Shown here in pieces: positions 18,401 through 26,605 of a stretch of 64,000 bases of DNA (positions are counted from its first letter, which is position 1; each line of letters opens with the position of its first letter). The notes under the pieces were generated by a model. That model was given only the letters and a program-made list of their open reading frames with translations. It was not told the origin of the DNA and made no database searches. Both the position numbers and the translations under genes were made by a program. The DNA comes from Desulfomicrobium baculatum DSM 4028 (GTDB lineage: Bacteria; Desulfobacterota; Desulfovibrionia; Desulfovibrionales; Desulfomicrobiaceae). The DNA lies in the NCBI RefSeq assembly GCF_000023225.1, contig NC_013173.1:1056501-1120500 (forward strand). Direction: 5' to 3'.

Positions 18401-18934
18401 AAGGTCGGCCTCGACCTCTTTTTGGAAATGCTTGAGGAAGAGGTGACCAGATTGCGCGGCGGAAAGGTCGAAACGGAGATCGAGCCGGAGCTCAATCTCG
18501 GCTTCCAGGCCCTCATTCCCGAAGAGTACGTGGCCGACGGCAAGGAACGCCTGCATTATTACAAGGCCCTGTCCTCCTGTCACGACGAGGGGGCCATCGT
18601 CGAAATCGTGGACGACATGCGCGACCGCTTCGGCTCTCTGCCCGAGGCGCTGAAGACCTTTGTGGCCGTGCTCATGATCAAGATTGACGCACGCAGGCTG
18701 GGCGCGGTGCGGGTGGACCTGTTCGAGGACCGGGCGCTTATCCACTGGGACGAAACCCGGCATAATGTCGACCTCTCCAAGCTCATGGGTTGGGTGGGCG
18801 AAAATGCCGCCTGCGCCCGGATTTTGCCACCGGCCAAGCTGGAGCTGCGCCTGCCTGCCGCGGCCTCGCCGACCCATGCCATGCATGGGTTGAAAGACCA
18901 GCTGCTGGTGCTCAGAGAGCGGATCAAGCTGTGA
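15494..18934 (+). CDS. mfd: Transcription-repair coupling factor
   Basis: 1146 aa from the GTG at 15494, close to the usual Mfd length; the frame is open back to a TTG at 15422, but a terminator-like hairpin lies in that stretch. The N-terminal part is UvrB-like; the RNA-polymerase-interacting region starts near AFDELESGDLLVHRDYGLCR; the helicase has Walker A GDVGFGKTEVAL, box DEEQRFGVKHKE, TLTATPIPRTLQ and the TRG region (RLRGAGNILGEAQSG). Mfd removes stalled RNA polymerase and recruits UvrA to damaged template strands. It opens a rightward housekeeping run. Confidence 0.95.
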   Translation: MIIPQALQKLIDGSERQTRIFKSGPASQMFLAQALIEKGHNVVLVLPPSADLPLYDSLARLFSPADRNLSFWERRWLRFPHYSVEDPRRSPWPERWRTLFALTQKKRGRGVLLPLENLIQKWPHPELLQREHLNLSEGEEISQEDLLETLVNWGYARVSMVTAVGETSLRGDIMDIFCPGYDHPLRLEFFGDTLERIRLFEPMSQRSRAELKSLTILPVAGCIGADTYKEEARSMFDGWLRLGEIAKPARAGLEKELLQVHPHLPPSMYYPRTVGLEAWLPEGSVFIMAEAQDLRTKLDETSWAWQNYFRDDERQWPRHGLIQTPGDVRKTWEDSRQILCESLVMGVREEGLDLPEEGVSSFEELFWTPESRSRPWRALMQELAVWRRTYAQTIFCFHTEQSRKKFLQLAAQDDHVLKTEYDAQGKGIFALVGSLGHGMRLPWAEIQILPESVLQPGAPKAQRSAGKAFKGLDAFDELESGDLLVHRDYGLCRFGGLHRIKFGDVANDYLLLQYDGEDRLYLPVDRLGQVQRYKGPDGAAPALDRLGSAAWSKARERTRQSIAKIARDLVEMYAFRKIAKGFQYNPISELYWEFEASFGFEETRDQEKAIADVLADMEKPEPMDRLVCGDVGFGKTEVALRAAFRAVLDGKQVALLCPTTVLAEQHFQTFRQRMEPFSITVGLLSRFVPAAGQKRTLEAARRGQVDVLIGTHRMLSKDVEFANLALLILDEEQRFGVKHKERIKKMRSTIDVLTLTATPIPRTLQLSLSGIRGLSVIETPPRDRKPVETSLLERDPAQLKVILERELARGGQVFWVYNRVQGLERVVEFVSSLVPGARVGMGHGQMKAHDLEETMHKFWHGELDVLVCTAIIESGLDFPRANTLIVDQAQLFGLGQLYQLRGRVGRSSEQAYAYFIIPDLDRLQETSRKRLKIILDMDYLGAGFKVAMEDLRLRGAGNILGEAQSGTIGKVGLDLFLEMLEEEVTRLRGGKVETEIEPELNLGFQALIPEEYVADGKERLHYYKALSSCHDEGAIVEIVDDMRDRFGSLPEALKTFVAVLMIKIDARRLGAVRVDLFEDRALIHWDETRHNVDLSKLMGWVGENAACARILPPAKLELRLPAAASPTHAMHGLKDQLLVLRERIKL

Positions 18935-19125
18935 CGGACCTCGCCGGGAGCTTCCCAAGTTTGAACTGGACTCGGTCTGCGCTGAAGGGTAGTACCTTGT
19001 GCGCATTGTCAACTTCTTCGCAAGCTGCCAAGTGGTTTCCGGGATACCGGATTTGCCTGCTCCGGAATATTTCATGCGGGGCAAATGGTCTTGCGAGGTT
19101 CCTTAAAAAAAATGAGACCTGATTT

Positions 19126-20043
19126 ATGAAAAAATTCGGTGTTCGTGCTGTTTTGACGTTTTCTCTTTTCTTTGTTCTCGCAGGCCTTGGACAGGCTGCG
19201 CAGTTGGTTGATCGCATCGTGGCCGTGGTCAACGGCGAGATCATCACTTTTCAGGACCTGCAGCAGCAGATCCGCCTGAGCGTGGGCCAGACCCCTGATC
19301 CTGCCACAGCCGAAAAAATCGCCCCGCAGGTGCTCGACGGCATGATCGACGACGTCATCCTGCGCCAGGAGGCCCAGCGGCTTAAAATCGAAGTCTCCGA
19401 TTCCGAGGTGGATAACGAAATTCGCCAGTTCAAGGCCCGCCGCCGTTTGAGCGAAGAGGATTTCGAACGCACATTGCGTCTCCAGGGCCTGACCCCGGAA
19501 CAATTCAAGGAACGCAGCCGTGAAGACATCACGAAGCACAAGATGCTCGGCTACATGGTGCGGCGCAAGGTCGTGGTCACCCAGGAAGAGATTGACGCGT
19601 ACATGGAGCAGAACCGCTCTGAATTGACCACTGAGCGCATCGTGGATGTGCAGATGCTCGTGCTTGTGGATGAGGAACGCGCCAATTCCCTCTGGAAGTC
19701 CTTGAGCGAGGGGGAGGTCAGCCTGGAGGAGGCGGTGGAGCGTTATTCCATCGGTCCCAAGGCCGAAAATGGGGTCATGCGCGATGTGAGCTGGCGGGAA
19801 TTGGCCGAGCCCTGGCGCGATGGCCTGCGGAATTTGAGCGCGGGCGAGCTGAGCAAACCTTTTCTGGTCCAGGACAAATGGGTTATCTTGAAGCTGCTGG
19901 ACCGTCGGGACGGCGTGCGTCAGGAAGATGCCGCCGTGGAAGAAGAGGTGCGGGAAGCGATCATGCGTCCCAAACTCGAAGAGCGCTTCAAGGAATACAT
20001 GAATGGATTGCGCAGCAAGGCCATCATCCAGAAGAAGCTTTAA
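19126..20043 (+). CDS. SurA-like periplasmic chaperone / parvulin isomerase
   Basis: 305 aa with a signal peptide ending AGLGQA (about residue 24). The SurA_N domain follows (AQLVDRIVAVVNGEIITFQD, then IDDVILRQEAQRL), with one parvulin-type domain (about 170-265, ERYSIGPKAENGVMRDVSW, LSAGELSKPFLVQDKWVI). It should help outer-membrane proteins fold in the periplasm. E. coli SurA has two parvulin domains, whereas this shorter version has one. It precedes the rodZ-like gene by 39 bp. Confidence 0.88.
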   Translation: MKKFGVRAVLTFSLFFVLAGLGQAAQLVDRIVAVVNGEIITFQDLQQQIRLSVGQTPDPATAEKIAPQVLDGMIDDVILRQEAQRLKIEVSDSEVDNEIRQFKARRRLSEEDFERTLRLQGLTPEQFKERSREDITKHKMLGYMVRRKVVVTQEEIDAYMEQNRSELTTERIVDVQMLVLVDEERANSLWKSLSEGEVSLEEAVERYSIGPKAENGVMRDVSWRELAEPWRDGLRNLSAGELSKPFLVQDKWVILKLLDRRDGVRQEDAAVEEEVREAIMRPKLEERFKEYMNGLRSKAIIQKKL

Positions 20044-20082
20044 TTCTGCGTTTCGACAAACCATCCATGGAGTTTCCAGCAT

Positions 20083-21027
20083 ATGGATTTGATTGAGATC
20101 GGAACCGCGTTGCGCGAAGGCCGCGAACAGAAGGGGCTGACAGTCGAGGCGGTCGAAGAGAAGACCAAGATAGCCCCTTCCGTCATTATCGCGCTGGAAG
20201 AAGGCAACAGCGCACGATTTCCTCATGCAGTCTATGCCAGGGGGTTCGTACGGAGCTATGCCATGCTGCTGGGCCTGGATGCGCAGGAGTTGTGCGCTCA
20301 TTTCAGCCGTGAATATCCTGTGCCCAAGGATACCGACCAGCCGGATTCCCATGCGCCCCAGATTCACGTCAAAATGCACGATTCAGGCAATGTCGTGGTC
20401 ACCGTGCGCATTGTCGCGATTCTCGGCATTCTGATCCTCGGAGCCCTCGGCTGGTATGTTTTCGATCATTATCGTTCACGGGCCTCCGAGGCACCCGCCC
20501 CGGTGGGAGAGCAGACGGCGCCTCCCGCCCCCCCCGCGGAAGTCCTGCCGTCCGGATCTCTGCCTGCTCCATTGACCCAGATGCAGGAAGTGGCGGCCAC
20601 GCCGGCAGAACAGCCCGCAGCGAACATGACCGCGAGCAACGCCTCTGAAGAAGCGCTGAACGCGACAGCGGGAGTTTCGTCTTTTGCCGCGACAGAGGCC
20701 GTCCCGGGACAGGACCCGGTCGCCGCGCCGGAACCGGTCGTCGCAGCGGAACCGGCCGCCCAGACGGAAACGGTCACTGCATCCGCGGCATCCGCCGGGG
20801 AGCGTACTATGCGCATCGTGGCCCATTCCGCGAGTTGGCTGCAGGCACGGCCGGACGACAGGATTCTGGATTATTTTTTGCGCAAGGGCGAAACGACCAC
20901 CATCACCTTCAGCGAGTCCCTGAGCATCAAGTTCGGCAATGCGGGCGGGGTCAAGCTTGAACTCGACGGCCAGCCCTATCCTTTCGAGGGAACACTCGGC
21001 GAGGTCAAGACCCTGGTCGTGGAGTAG
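20083..21027 (+). CDS. rodZ: RodZ-like membrane helix-turn-helix protein
   Basis: 314 aa. The N-terminal HTH of the Xre-like HTH_25 type (IGTALREGREQKGLTVEAVE, FPHAVYARGFVRSYAMLLGL) is followed by one membrane segment (about 106-127), a long Ala/Pro/Glu-rich linker (about 130-240) and a C-terminal DUF4115-type beta domain (SWLQARPDDRILDYFLRKGE, FGNAGGVKLELDGQPYP). RodZ links MreB to the membrane and controls cell shape. The linker is low in complexity, as in other RodZ proteins. Confidence 0.85.
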   Translation: MDLIEIGTALREGREQKGLTVEAVEEKTKIAPSVIIALEEGNSARFPHAVYARGFVRSYAMLLGLDAQELCAHFSREYPVPKDTDQPDSHAPQIHVKMHDSGNVVVTVRIVAILGILILGALGWYVFDHYRSRASEAPAPVGEQTAPPAPPAEVLPSGSLPAPLTQMQEVAATPAEQPAANMTASNASEEALNATAGVSSFAATEAVPGQDPVAAPEPVVAAEPAAQTETVTASAASAGERTMRIVAHSASWLQARPDDRILDYFLRKGETTTITFSESLSIKFGNAGGVKLELDGQPYPFEGTLGEVKTLVVE

Positions 21028-21057
21028 GCGCGGCAGGCGCGGGTCCGGGGATGCCAC

Positions 21058-21801
21058 ATGGAATTTTCTGAGAAGGTCCTGGTGCTGCGGGTGGGCACTT
21101 TTCGAGAAGCGGACTGCTGGGTCCGTTTTTTTTCTCCCACTCACGGCCTCCTGACCGCTTTCGCCTTTGGAGGACGCCGTAGTCGCAAGCGTTTCTGCGG
21201 TTGTCTGGACCAGCTCAGTCTGGTCCATTTTCGTGTCAGCCAGGGGAGGCAAGAGTATTTGTGCCTGCAGGAAGGCACGCTCATCAACGGCTTCGGGGAG
21301 CTGAAACGCGATCTCAAAAAGCTCGGCATGGTCAGCAACTGCGTACGTTTTTTCGAATCCCTGCCATTCACTCCCGACGGGTACGCCCCTGCCCACGAGC
21401 TGCTGCTGGAGACTCTGGAGGCCCTGGACGAGGAGCGGCCGGGGTCATGGTTCATCCCGCTCATGTTCCGCGCCAAGATGGCCTTCTCCCAGGGCTACCA
21501 GCCGGATCTGCAGCGGTGCCGGCAGTGCGGCGGGCCTCTTGACGCCCATCACCGTGCCGTGTTCGCCGTGCAGGAGGGCGGGCTTTACTGCCTGCGCTGC
21601 CCTTCCGGCGGCGGAGCCAAAATTTCCACTTCCCGCGAAACCCTGAGCCTGCTTTTTCGCCTTGCCCGCTCCGGCCCCAAGGAATGGGCGGACTGGGTGC
21701 CTTCGGCCCGGGTGCGGGAGGAATGCGTCCATCTGGTGGACGCCTTTGTTCAATGTCATCTTGGCCTGACCTGCGAAGGCAACCGCTTCGTGCGGAGCTG
21801 A
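21058..21801 (+). CDS. recO: DNA repair protein RecO
   Basis: 247 aa. It begins with an OB-fold (EKVLVLRVGTFREADCWVRF, SPTHGLLTAFAFGGRRSRKR) and carries a four-cysteine zinc site (CRQCGGPL and YCLRC) in the C-terminal half. RecO helps RecR load RecA on single-strand DNA bound by SSB. It lies 30 bp after rodZ and 30 bp before glyQ, so it is probably in the same transcript. Confidence 0.9.
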   Translation: MEFSEKVLVLRVGTFREADCWVRFFSPTHGLLTAFAFGGRRSRKRFCGCLDQLSLVHFRVSQGRQEYLCLQEGTLINGFGELKRDLKKLGMVSNCVRFFESLPFTPDGYAPAHELLLETLEALDEERPGSWFIPLMFRAKMAFSQGYQPDLQRCRQCGGPLDAHHRAVFAVQEGGLYCLRCPSGGGAKISTSRETLSLLFRLARSGPKEWADWVPSARVREECVHLVDAFVQCHLGLTCEGNRFVRS

Positions 21802-21831
21802 GCGGAATGGATCCCTTTTAAGGAGCTGTGC

Positions 21832-22701
21832 ATGAATTTTCAGGACGTGATTACCAACCTGCAGCGTTTCTGGGCCGATCAGGGCTGTGTGCTGCAGTTT
21901 CCATACGACATGGAAGTCGGGGCGGGAACGTTCAACCCGTCCACTTTTCTGCGGGTGCTGGGGCCAGAGCCGTGGAAGGTGGCCTATCCCGAATCCACCC
22001 GCAGGCCCACGGACGGCCGCTACGGCGAAAATCCGAACCGTCTGCAGCACTATTTCCAGTTTCAGGTCATTCTGAAACCGTCCCCGGCCAATGTCCTGGA
22101 ACTGTACCTGGACAGCCTCGGCGTTCTTGGCATCGACAAGCATGTCCACGACATCCGCTTTGTCGAGGACGACTGGGAGAGCCCGACGCTTGGCGCCTGG
22201 GGCCTGGGCTGGGAAGTGTGGCTGAACGGCATGGAAGTCACGCAGTTCACCTATTTCCAGCAGGTCGGCGGCATCAATCTGGAGCCCATCAGCTGCGAGA
22301 TCACCTACGGTGTGGAGCGGCTGTGCATGTACCTGCAGGAAAAGGAGTCGGTCTACGACCTGGCCTGGAACGACCATGTGACCTACGGACAGGTCTATCA
22401 CCAGGCCGAGGTGGAGCATTCCAAGTACAATTTCGACCACTCCGACCAGGACATGCTGCTGGGGTTCTTCAACTCCTGCGAGGCCGAGAGCGCGAAGCTG
22501 TGCGAAGCCGGCCTGCCTTGGCCCGCCTATGATTTCTGTCTGAAATGCTCCCACACCTTCAACCTGCTGGATGCGCGCGGCGCGATCTCCATCACGGAGC
22601 GGGCCAAGTACATTGCGCGGGTGCGGGCCCTGGCGTCGAACGTGGCCAGGCTTTACGTGGAGCAGCGCGAGGCGATGGGGCATCCGCTCCTGAAATCCTA
22701 A
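21832..22701 (+). CDS. glyQ: Glycyl-tRNA synthetase alpha subunit
   Basis: 289 aa, full length. Highly conserved stretches: [80 protein letters not shown]. It is the catalytic class II core of the bacterial alpha2beta2 enzyme that charges tRNA-Gly. The beta subunit gene follows 40 bp later. Two tRNA-Gly genes lie about 10 kb upstream. Confidence 0.97.
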   Translation: MNFQDVITNLQRFWADQGCVLQFPYDMEVGAGTFNPSTFLRVLGPEPWKVAYPESTRRPTDGRYGENPNRLQHYFQFQVILKPSPANVLELYLDSLGVLGIDKHVHDIRFVEDDWESPTLGAWGLGWEVWLNGMEVTQFTYFQQVGGINLEPISCEITYGVERLCMYLQEKESVYDLAWNDHVTYGQVYHQAEVEHSKYNFDHSDQDMLLGFFNSCEAESAKLCEAGLPWPAYDFCLKCSHTFNLLDARGAISITERAKYIARVRALASNVARLYVEQREAMGHPLLKS

Positions 22702-22741
22702 CCGTCCCCCCTTTTTTCGGGGTTTTAGATAGGGAGTTTTT

Positions 22742-24823
22742 ATGAGGCATTTTGTTCTTGAAATCGGCGTGGAGGAAATGCCGGCGCGTTTCCTGCCCCT
22801 GCTGGACCGCGAGCTGGCGGATCGTTTTTCAGCCCTGCTTTCCGAAGCGGGCCTTGCGTATGGCCGTGTCGCCACGGCCTCCACCCCTCGGCGGTTGGTG
22901 GTGGACATTACCGGCCTGTCCGCTGTGCAAAAGACCGAGGAGATCGTCGTGTCCGGGCCCCCGGCGCGTATCGCCTTCGATGCGGACGGCAATCCGACCA
23001 AGGCGGGCCTGGGCTTCGCCAAGTCCCAGAACGTTGAGTTCGATCAGATCTACGTCGAGAAGACGGACAAGGGCGAGTATCTGGCCCTCAAGAAAACCGT
23101 GGGCGGGCGCACGGCCGGTGAGATTCTGGCTGAAACCTGCATGGCGATCCTGCCGAACCTCACTTTTCCCAAGAAAATGCAGTGGATGGGCAAGGAATGC
23201 ACTTTCGGGCGCCCGGTGCGCTGGATTCTGGCCATGCTTGACGACCAGATCGTGCCCTTCGCCTTTGCCGGACTGACCGCGTCCAACCAGACCCGTGGTC
23301 ACCGGGTCATGGGTCCCGGTCCGTTCACTGTGCCCCATGCCGACGAATATGCCCGGATTTTGAACGATCAGGGCAAGGTCATTCTGCATGCGGCCGACCG
23401 CAAGCAGGCGATCAGGGCCGAAGGCGACCGACTGGCGGCCGAGATGGGCGGCAGCGTGGAGTGGCTTGAATCCCTGCTCGATCAGGTCGCCAATCTGGTT
23501 GAAACCCCACGCGCCATGCTTGGCGGATTCCATGAGAAGTTTCTGGAACTGCCCGCCGAAGTGCTGCTGACCAGCATGGAGACGCATCAGAAGAGCTTTG
23601 GCCTGCGCGGCGCGGACGGAAAGCTGTTGCCGTACTTCCTGACCGCCGCCAATATCGAGTCCCGCGAACCGGCTTTGGTGCGCAAGGGCTGGGAGAGGGT
23701 GCTGCGCGCCCGCCTGGAGGACGCCCGCTTTTTCTGGGAGGCCGACTGCGCCGCGACCTTCGATCATTGGCTGGACAAGCTGGACAAGGTCATTTTCATC
23801 GGTCCGCTTGGCACCATGGGCGACAAGACGCGCAGGCTGGAAAAGCTGGCCGCCTTCATCGCCTCCCGTGTCGCGCCGGAACTTGGCGAGTCCATGAGGC
23901 GCGCCGGGCGGCTTTCCAAGGCCGATCTGGTTTCGGAGATGGTCTACGAGTTCGACGACCTGCAGGGCAAGATGGGCGGCATTTACGCCCGGCGCCAGGG
24001 CGAGAGCCAGACAGTGGCCGAGGCTCTCTATGAGCAGTACCTGCCCGCCGGACAGGATTCGCCCCTGCCTTCGAGCAAGGCCGGAGCCATCTTGTCCCTG
24101 GCCGACAAACTCGACAACCTGGCGGGCTGTTTCGGCCTCGGCATGATGCCCACGGGCGCGGCCGATCCCTACGCCTTGCGCCGCAACGCCCTTGGCGTGT
24201 GCCGCATCATTCTGGAAATGGGACTGCAGGTCGACATCGAGGTTCTGCTGCGCGAGGCGCAGAAAGGCTATGCGGGCGTGACCTGGAAGTTCGGCGAGGA
24301 CGAAGCCCTGGAAAAACTCATGGATTTCTTCGGGCAGCGTCTGCGCGCCTACTGGAACGGGCAGGGCATCCCGACCCTGGTCATCGAGGCGGCCATGGCT
24401 CCCGGTTTCACGGACATTCATGACACCTGGCTGCGGGTTCGCGCCCTGGCGGAGTTCAGCCGCGAGGATGATTTCGAGGCTTCGGTTCTGACCTTCAAGC
24501 GTGCGGCCAACATTATCCGCAAGCAGGCCGATCAGGATCTTTCGGGCGCAGTGCGCGAAGATCTTCTTGAGGTCGATGCGGAAAAATCGTTTTGGGCCAC
24601 CTTGCAGGGGATCGAGCCTGTCTGGGCGGAACTGGCGGCCACGGCCGACTATGCGCAGATGCTGTCCCGTCTGCGGGTGCTGCGTCCGGCCGTTGACGGA
24701 TTCTTCGACGGGGTCATGGTCATGTGCGACGACCTTGCGTTGCGCACAAATCGCTTGAATTTGCTGTATCGATTGGTCAACACCCTGGGGCGTGTTGCCG
24801 ATTTTGGTAAATTTCAGGTCTAG
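22742..24823 (+). CDS. glyS: Glycyl-tRNA synthetase beta subunit
   Basis: 693 aa, normal length. It begins FVLEIGVEEMPARFLPLLDR, contains FPKKMQWMGKECTFGRPVRW and FHEKFLELPAEVLLTSMETH, and ends in the DALR-type anticodon-binding region (FFDGVMVMCDDLALRTNRLN). The beta subunit recognises tRNA-Gly and is essential for charging. It is preceded by AGGGAG. Confidence 0.97.
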   Translation: MRHFVLEIGVEEMPARFLPLLDRELADRFSALLSEAGLAYGRVATASTPRRLVVDITGLSAVQKTEEIVVSGPPARIAFDADGNPTKAGLGFAKSQNVEFDQIYVEKTDKGEYLALKKTVGGRTAGEILAETCMAILPNLTFPKKMQWMGKECTFGRPVRWILAMLDDQIVPFAFAGLTASNQTRGHRVMGPGPFTVPHADEYARILNDQGKVILHAADRKQAIRAEGDRLAAEMGGSVEWLESLLDQVANLVETPRAMLGGFHEKFLELPAEVLLTSMETHQKSFGLRGADGKLLPYFLTAANIESREPALVRKGWERVLRARLEDARFFWEADCAATFDHWLDKLDKVIFIGPLGTMGDKTRRLEKLAAFIASRVAPELGESMRRAGRLSKADLVSEMVYEFDDLQGKMGGIYARRQGESQTVAEALYEQYLPAGQDSPLPSSKAGAILSLADKLDNLAGCFGLGMMPTGAADPYALRRNALGVCRIILEMGLQVDIEVLLREAQKGYAGVTWKFGEDEALEKLMDFFGQRLRAYWNGQGIPTLVIEAAMAPGFTDIHDTWLRVRALAEFSREDDFEASVLTFKRAANIIRKQADQDLSGAVREDLLEVDAEKSFWATLQGIEPVWAELAATADYAQMLSRLRVLRPAVDGFFDGVMVMCDDLALRTNRLNLLYRLVNTLGRVADFGKFQV

Positions 24824-24836
24824 ACCGTCTCAAGGC

Positions 24837-24864
24837 TTGACAGCGCTAGGCCGCTTCGGCTAAT
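24837..24864 (+). promoter_or_regulatory. Candidate promoter of rpsT
   Basis: TTGACA (24837-24842) is a perfect -35 box; GCTAAT (24859-24864) 16 bases later matches four of six bases of a -10 box. Its position, just after glyS and about 70 bp before rpsT, is sensible. Confidence 0.5.
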
Positions 24865-24932
24865 GACGCCGGATTGCAGAGGCATCTTGATGCTGATAGA
24901 AACACGCGTTTAATTTGAGAAGGAGTTATATT

Positions 24933-25193
24933 TTGGCTAATCACAAGTCTGCCCTGAAGAGACACCGCCAGAGCCTGAAGGCTCGCGAGCGCAACAGAAT
25001 GATGAAGACCCGGGTGAAGAACGCCACAAAGGCCTTGCACGCCGCCATCGCGTCCAACGATAACGAAGCCGTCGCAAACGCCCTGAAGAACGTCACCTCC
25101 ATTCTGGACAAGGCCGCGAGCAAGAAGATTGTTCACTGGCGCACCGCAGCCAGAAAGATTTCCAGGCTCTCCGTGGCCTCGAACAAAATCTAG
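24933..25193 (+). CDS. rpsT: 30S ribosomal protein S20
   Basis: 86 aa from a TTG start at 24933, 8 bases after AAGGAG; starting there gives the conserved ANHKSALKRHRQSLKARERN N-terminus, whereas the upstream in-frame codons are non-conserved. S20 binds 16S rRNA early in 30S assembly. The non-ATG start is common for rpsT in other bacteria, where it takes part in autoregulation; a UUG start is also used in E. coli. Confidence 0.95.
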   Translation: MANHKSALKRHRQSLKARERNRMMKTRVKNATKALHAAIASNDNEAVANALKNVTSILDKAASKKIVHWRTAARKISRLSVASNKI

Positions 25194-25217
25194 TCCCTCT
25201 ACGCCTTCACTTGAGTC

Positions 25218-25251
25218 AAAAAAGCCCGTCATGATGCTGCATGATGGGCTT
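25218..25251 (+). terminator. Terminator of rpsT
   Basis: A 13-bp stem (aaaagcccgtcat with atgatgggctttt, one G-T pair) around an 8-base loop, with a T-run at the end and an A-run at the beginning, so it may work in both directions. It follows rpsT by 24 bp. Confidence 0.9.
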
Positions 25252-25283
25252 TTGTATTTCTGGGGGAATAGGTCTTCTAGGAT

Positions 25284-25348
25284 CCATGAGACCCATGAAA
25301 CCTATGAAAAGCCCAAGAATTGACACTGCTGTGCGATCGGGTTATCGA
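25284..25348 (+). promoter_or_regulatory. 9-bp tandem repeats and candidate promoter of the liv operon
   Basis: Three imperfect 9-bp units (ccatgagac, ccatgaaac, ctatgaaaa) occupy 25284-25310. Ten bases later comes a perfect -35 TTGACA (25320-25325), with TATCGA (25343-25348) 17 bases on as a weak -10. The repeats may be an activator site or a simple-sequence tract. Confidence 0.4.
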
Positions 25349-25403
25349 TTATCGTTCAACAGCCCTTTTCTTTGTTTTTTCTTCAAAATTTCCGGAGGTT
25401 TCC

Positions 25404-26543
25404 ATGAACGCGGCAAAATGTGTCGTTGCTCTTGTCGCCTATCTGCTGACTTGCGTGCCGGCTTTTGCGGCCGATGCCATCAAGATCGGCGCCATTCTTT
25501 CCGTGACCGGCCCGGCGTCCTTCCTGGGAGAACCCGAGAAAAACACGCTGATCATGCTTCAGGATCAGCTTAACGCCGCCGGCGGCGTGAACGGGCAGCA
25601 GGTCGAGGTCATTGTCTACGACGATGAATCCGACGTGAACAAATGCGTCATGGCCGCCAAGAAGCTCCTTGATCAGGACCAGGTTGCCGTGGTCATCGGA
25701 CCCAGCATTTCCGGCAACACCCTGGCCATCTCCAAGTTCTTTTCCTCCGCCGAGGTGCCGCTTGTTTCCTGCGCCGCCGCCGAGAAGATCGTGCGTCCCG
25801 TAGACCCCTGGGTGTTCAATACGCCGCAGCTGGATCGCCACGCCGTGACCAAGATTCTTCTGGACGCGAGGGCCAAGGGGTTTTCACGGCTCGCCATCCT
25901 GACCGTATCCGACGGCTACGGCCAGGCCGGACGCGGCGTGCTGAAGGAGCTCATCCCGGCTCAAGGGTTCGAGCTTGCGGCCGATGAGGTCTACGGACCC
26001 AAGGATACGGACATGACCGCGCAGTTGACCAAGATCAAGGGCGCCGGCGCGGACGCCATCATCTGCTGGGGCACAAATCCCGGCCCGGCGGTGGTCGCTC
26101 GCAACCGTGTGCAGCTCGGTCTGGGCATACCTCTGTACATGAGCCACGGGGTGGCTTCGAACAAGTTCATCGAGCTCGCCGGAGATGCCGCCGAAGGGCT
26201 GGTGCTGCCCGCCGGCAGGCTGGTGGCCGTGGACCAGGTGCCGGCCGATCATCCCCAGAAGGCGGTGCTGGAAGCGTATGTTGCGGGTTACACCAAAACC
26301 TACGGCACCCAGATTTCCTCTTTCGGCGGCTATGCCCACGATGCCTTCGCTCTGGTCATGGAAGCCATTGCCAAGGGTGGGTCCGCAAAATCCGCCGATA
26401 TCCGCGACAATCTGGAAAAGATTTCAGGCTTTGCGGGCACCTCGGGCGTTTACACTTATTCTCCCGAGAATCATAACGGCCTCGACGAGTCCGCTTTTAT
26501 TATGGTCACTATCGAAAATGGCGGCTGGAAGGTCGCGAACTAA
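25404..26543 (+). CDS. Branched-chain amino acid-type ABC substrate-binding protein
   Basis: 379 aa from the ATG at 25404, 5 bases after CGGAGG. A signal peptide ending VPAFA (about 22) is followed by the Peripla_BP_6 fold (IKIGAILSVTGPASFLGEPE, LINDQ-like region DQLNAAGGVNGQQVEVIVYD, VAVVIGPSISGNTLAISKFF). It captures the ligand in the periplasm for the LivHMGF-type importer encoded downstream. A terminator separates it from the permease genes. Because an aryl-CoA ligase ends the operon, the ligand may be an aromatic acid rather than Leu/Ile/Val; this is inference. Confidence 0.9.
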   Translation: MNAAKCVVALVAYLLTCVPAFAADAIKIGAILSVTGPASFLGEPEKNTLIMLQDQLNAAGGVNGQQVEVIVYDDESDVNKCVMAAKKLLDQDQVAVVIGPSISGNTLAISKFFSSAEVPLVSCAAAEKIVRPVDPWVFNTPQLDRHAVTKILLDARAKGFSRLAILTVSDGYGQAGRGVLKELIPAQGFELAADEVYGPKDTDMTAQLTKIKGAGADAIICWGTNPGPAVVARNRVQLGLGIPLYMSHGVASNKFIELAGDAAEGLVLPAGRLVAVDQVPADHPQKAVLEAYVAGYTKTYGTQISSFGGYAHDAFALVMEAIAKGGSAKSADIRDNLEKISGFAGTSGVYTYSPENHNGLDESAFIMVTIENGGWKVAN

Positions 26544-26558
26544 AACGCATAAATGATC

Positions 26559-26594
26559 AAAAAGCCGGTGGGATTCAGGTCCGCCGGCTTTTTT
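26559..26594 (+). terminator. Attenuating terminator between binding protein and permease genes
   Basis: Stem gccggtgg(g) (26564-26571) with ccgccggc (26581-26588), 9-base loop, A-run before it and six T's after it. It lies 15 bp after the binding-protein stop, and its T-run ends only 11 bases before the livH start. Partial termination here would give more binding protein than permease, as often seen in ABC importer operons. Confidence 0.85.
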
Positions 26595-26605
26595 CATGTG
26601 AGAAA

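Noticed and set aside
25241-25403. Short open frames between rpsT and the liv operon, including an N-terminal extension of the binding protein
   Set aside because: The signal peptide and ribosome site fit the ATG at 25404; the upstream part reads through the promoter and the 9-bp repeats.
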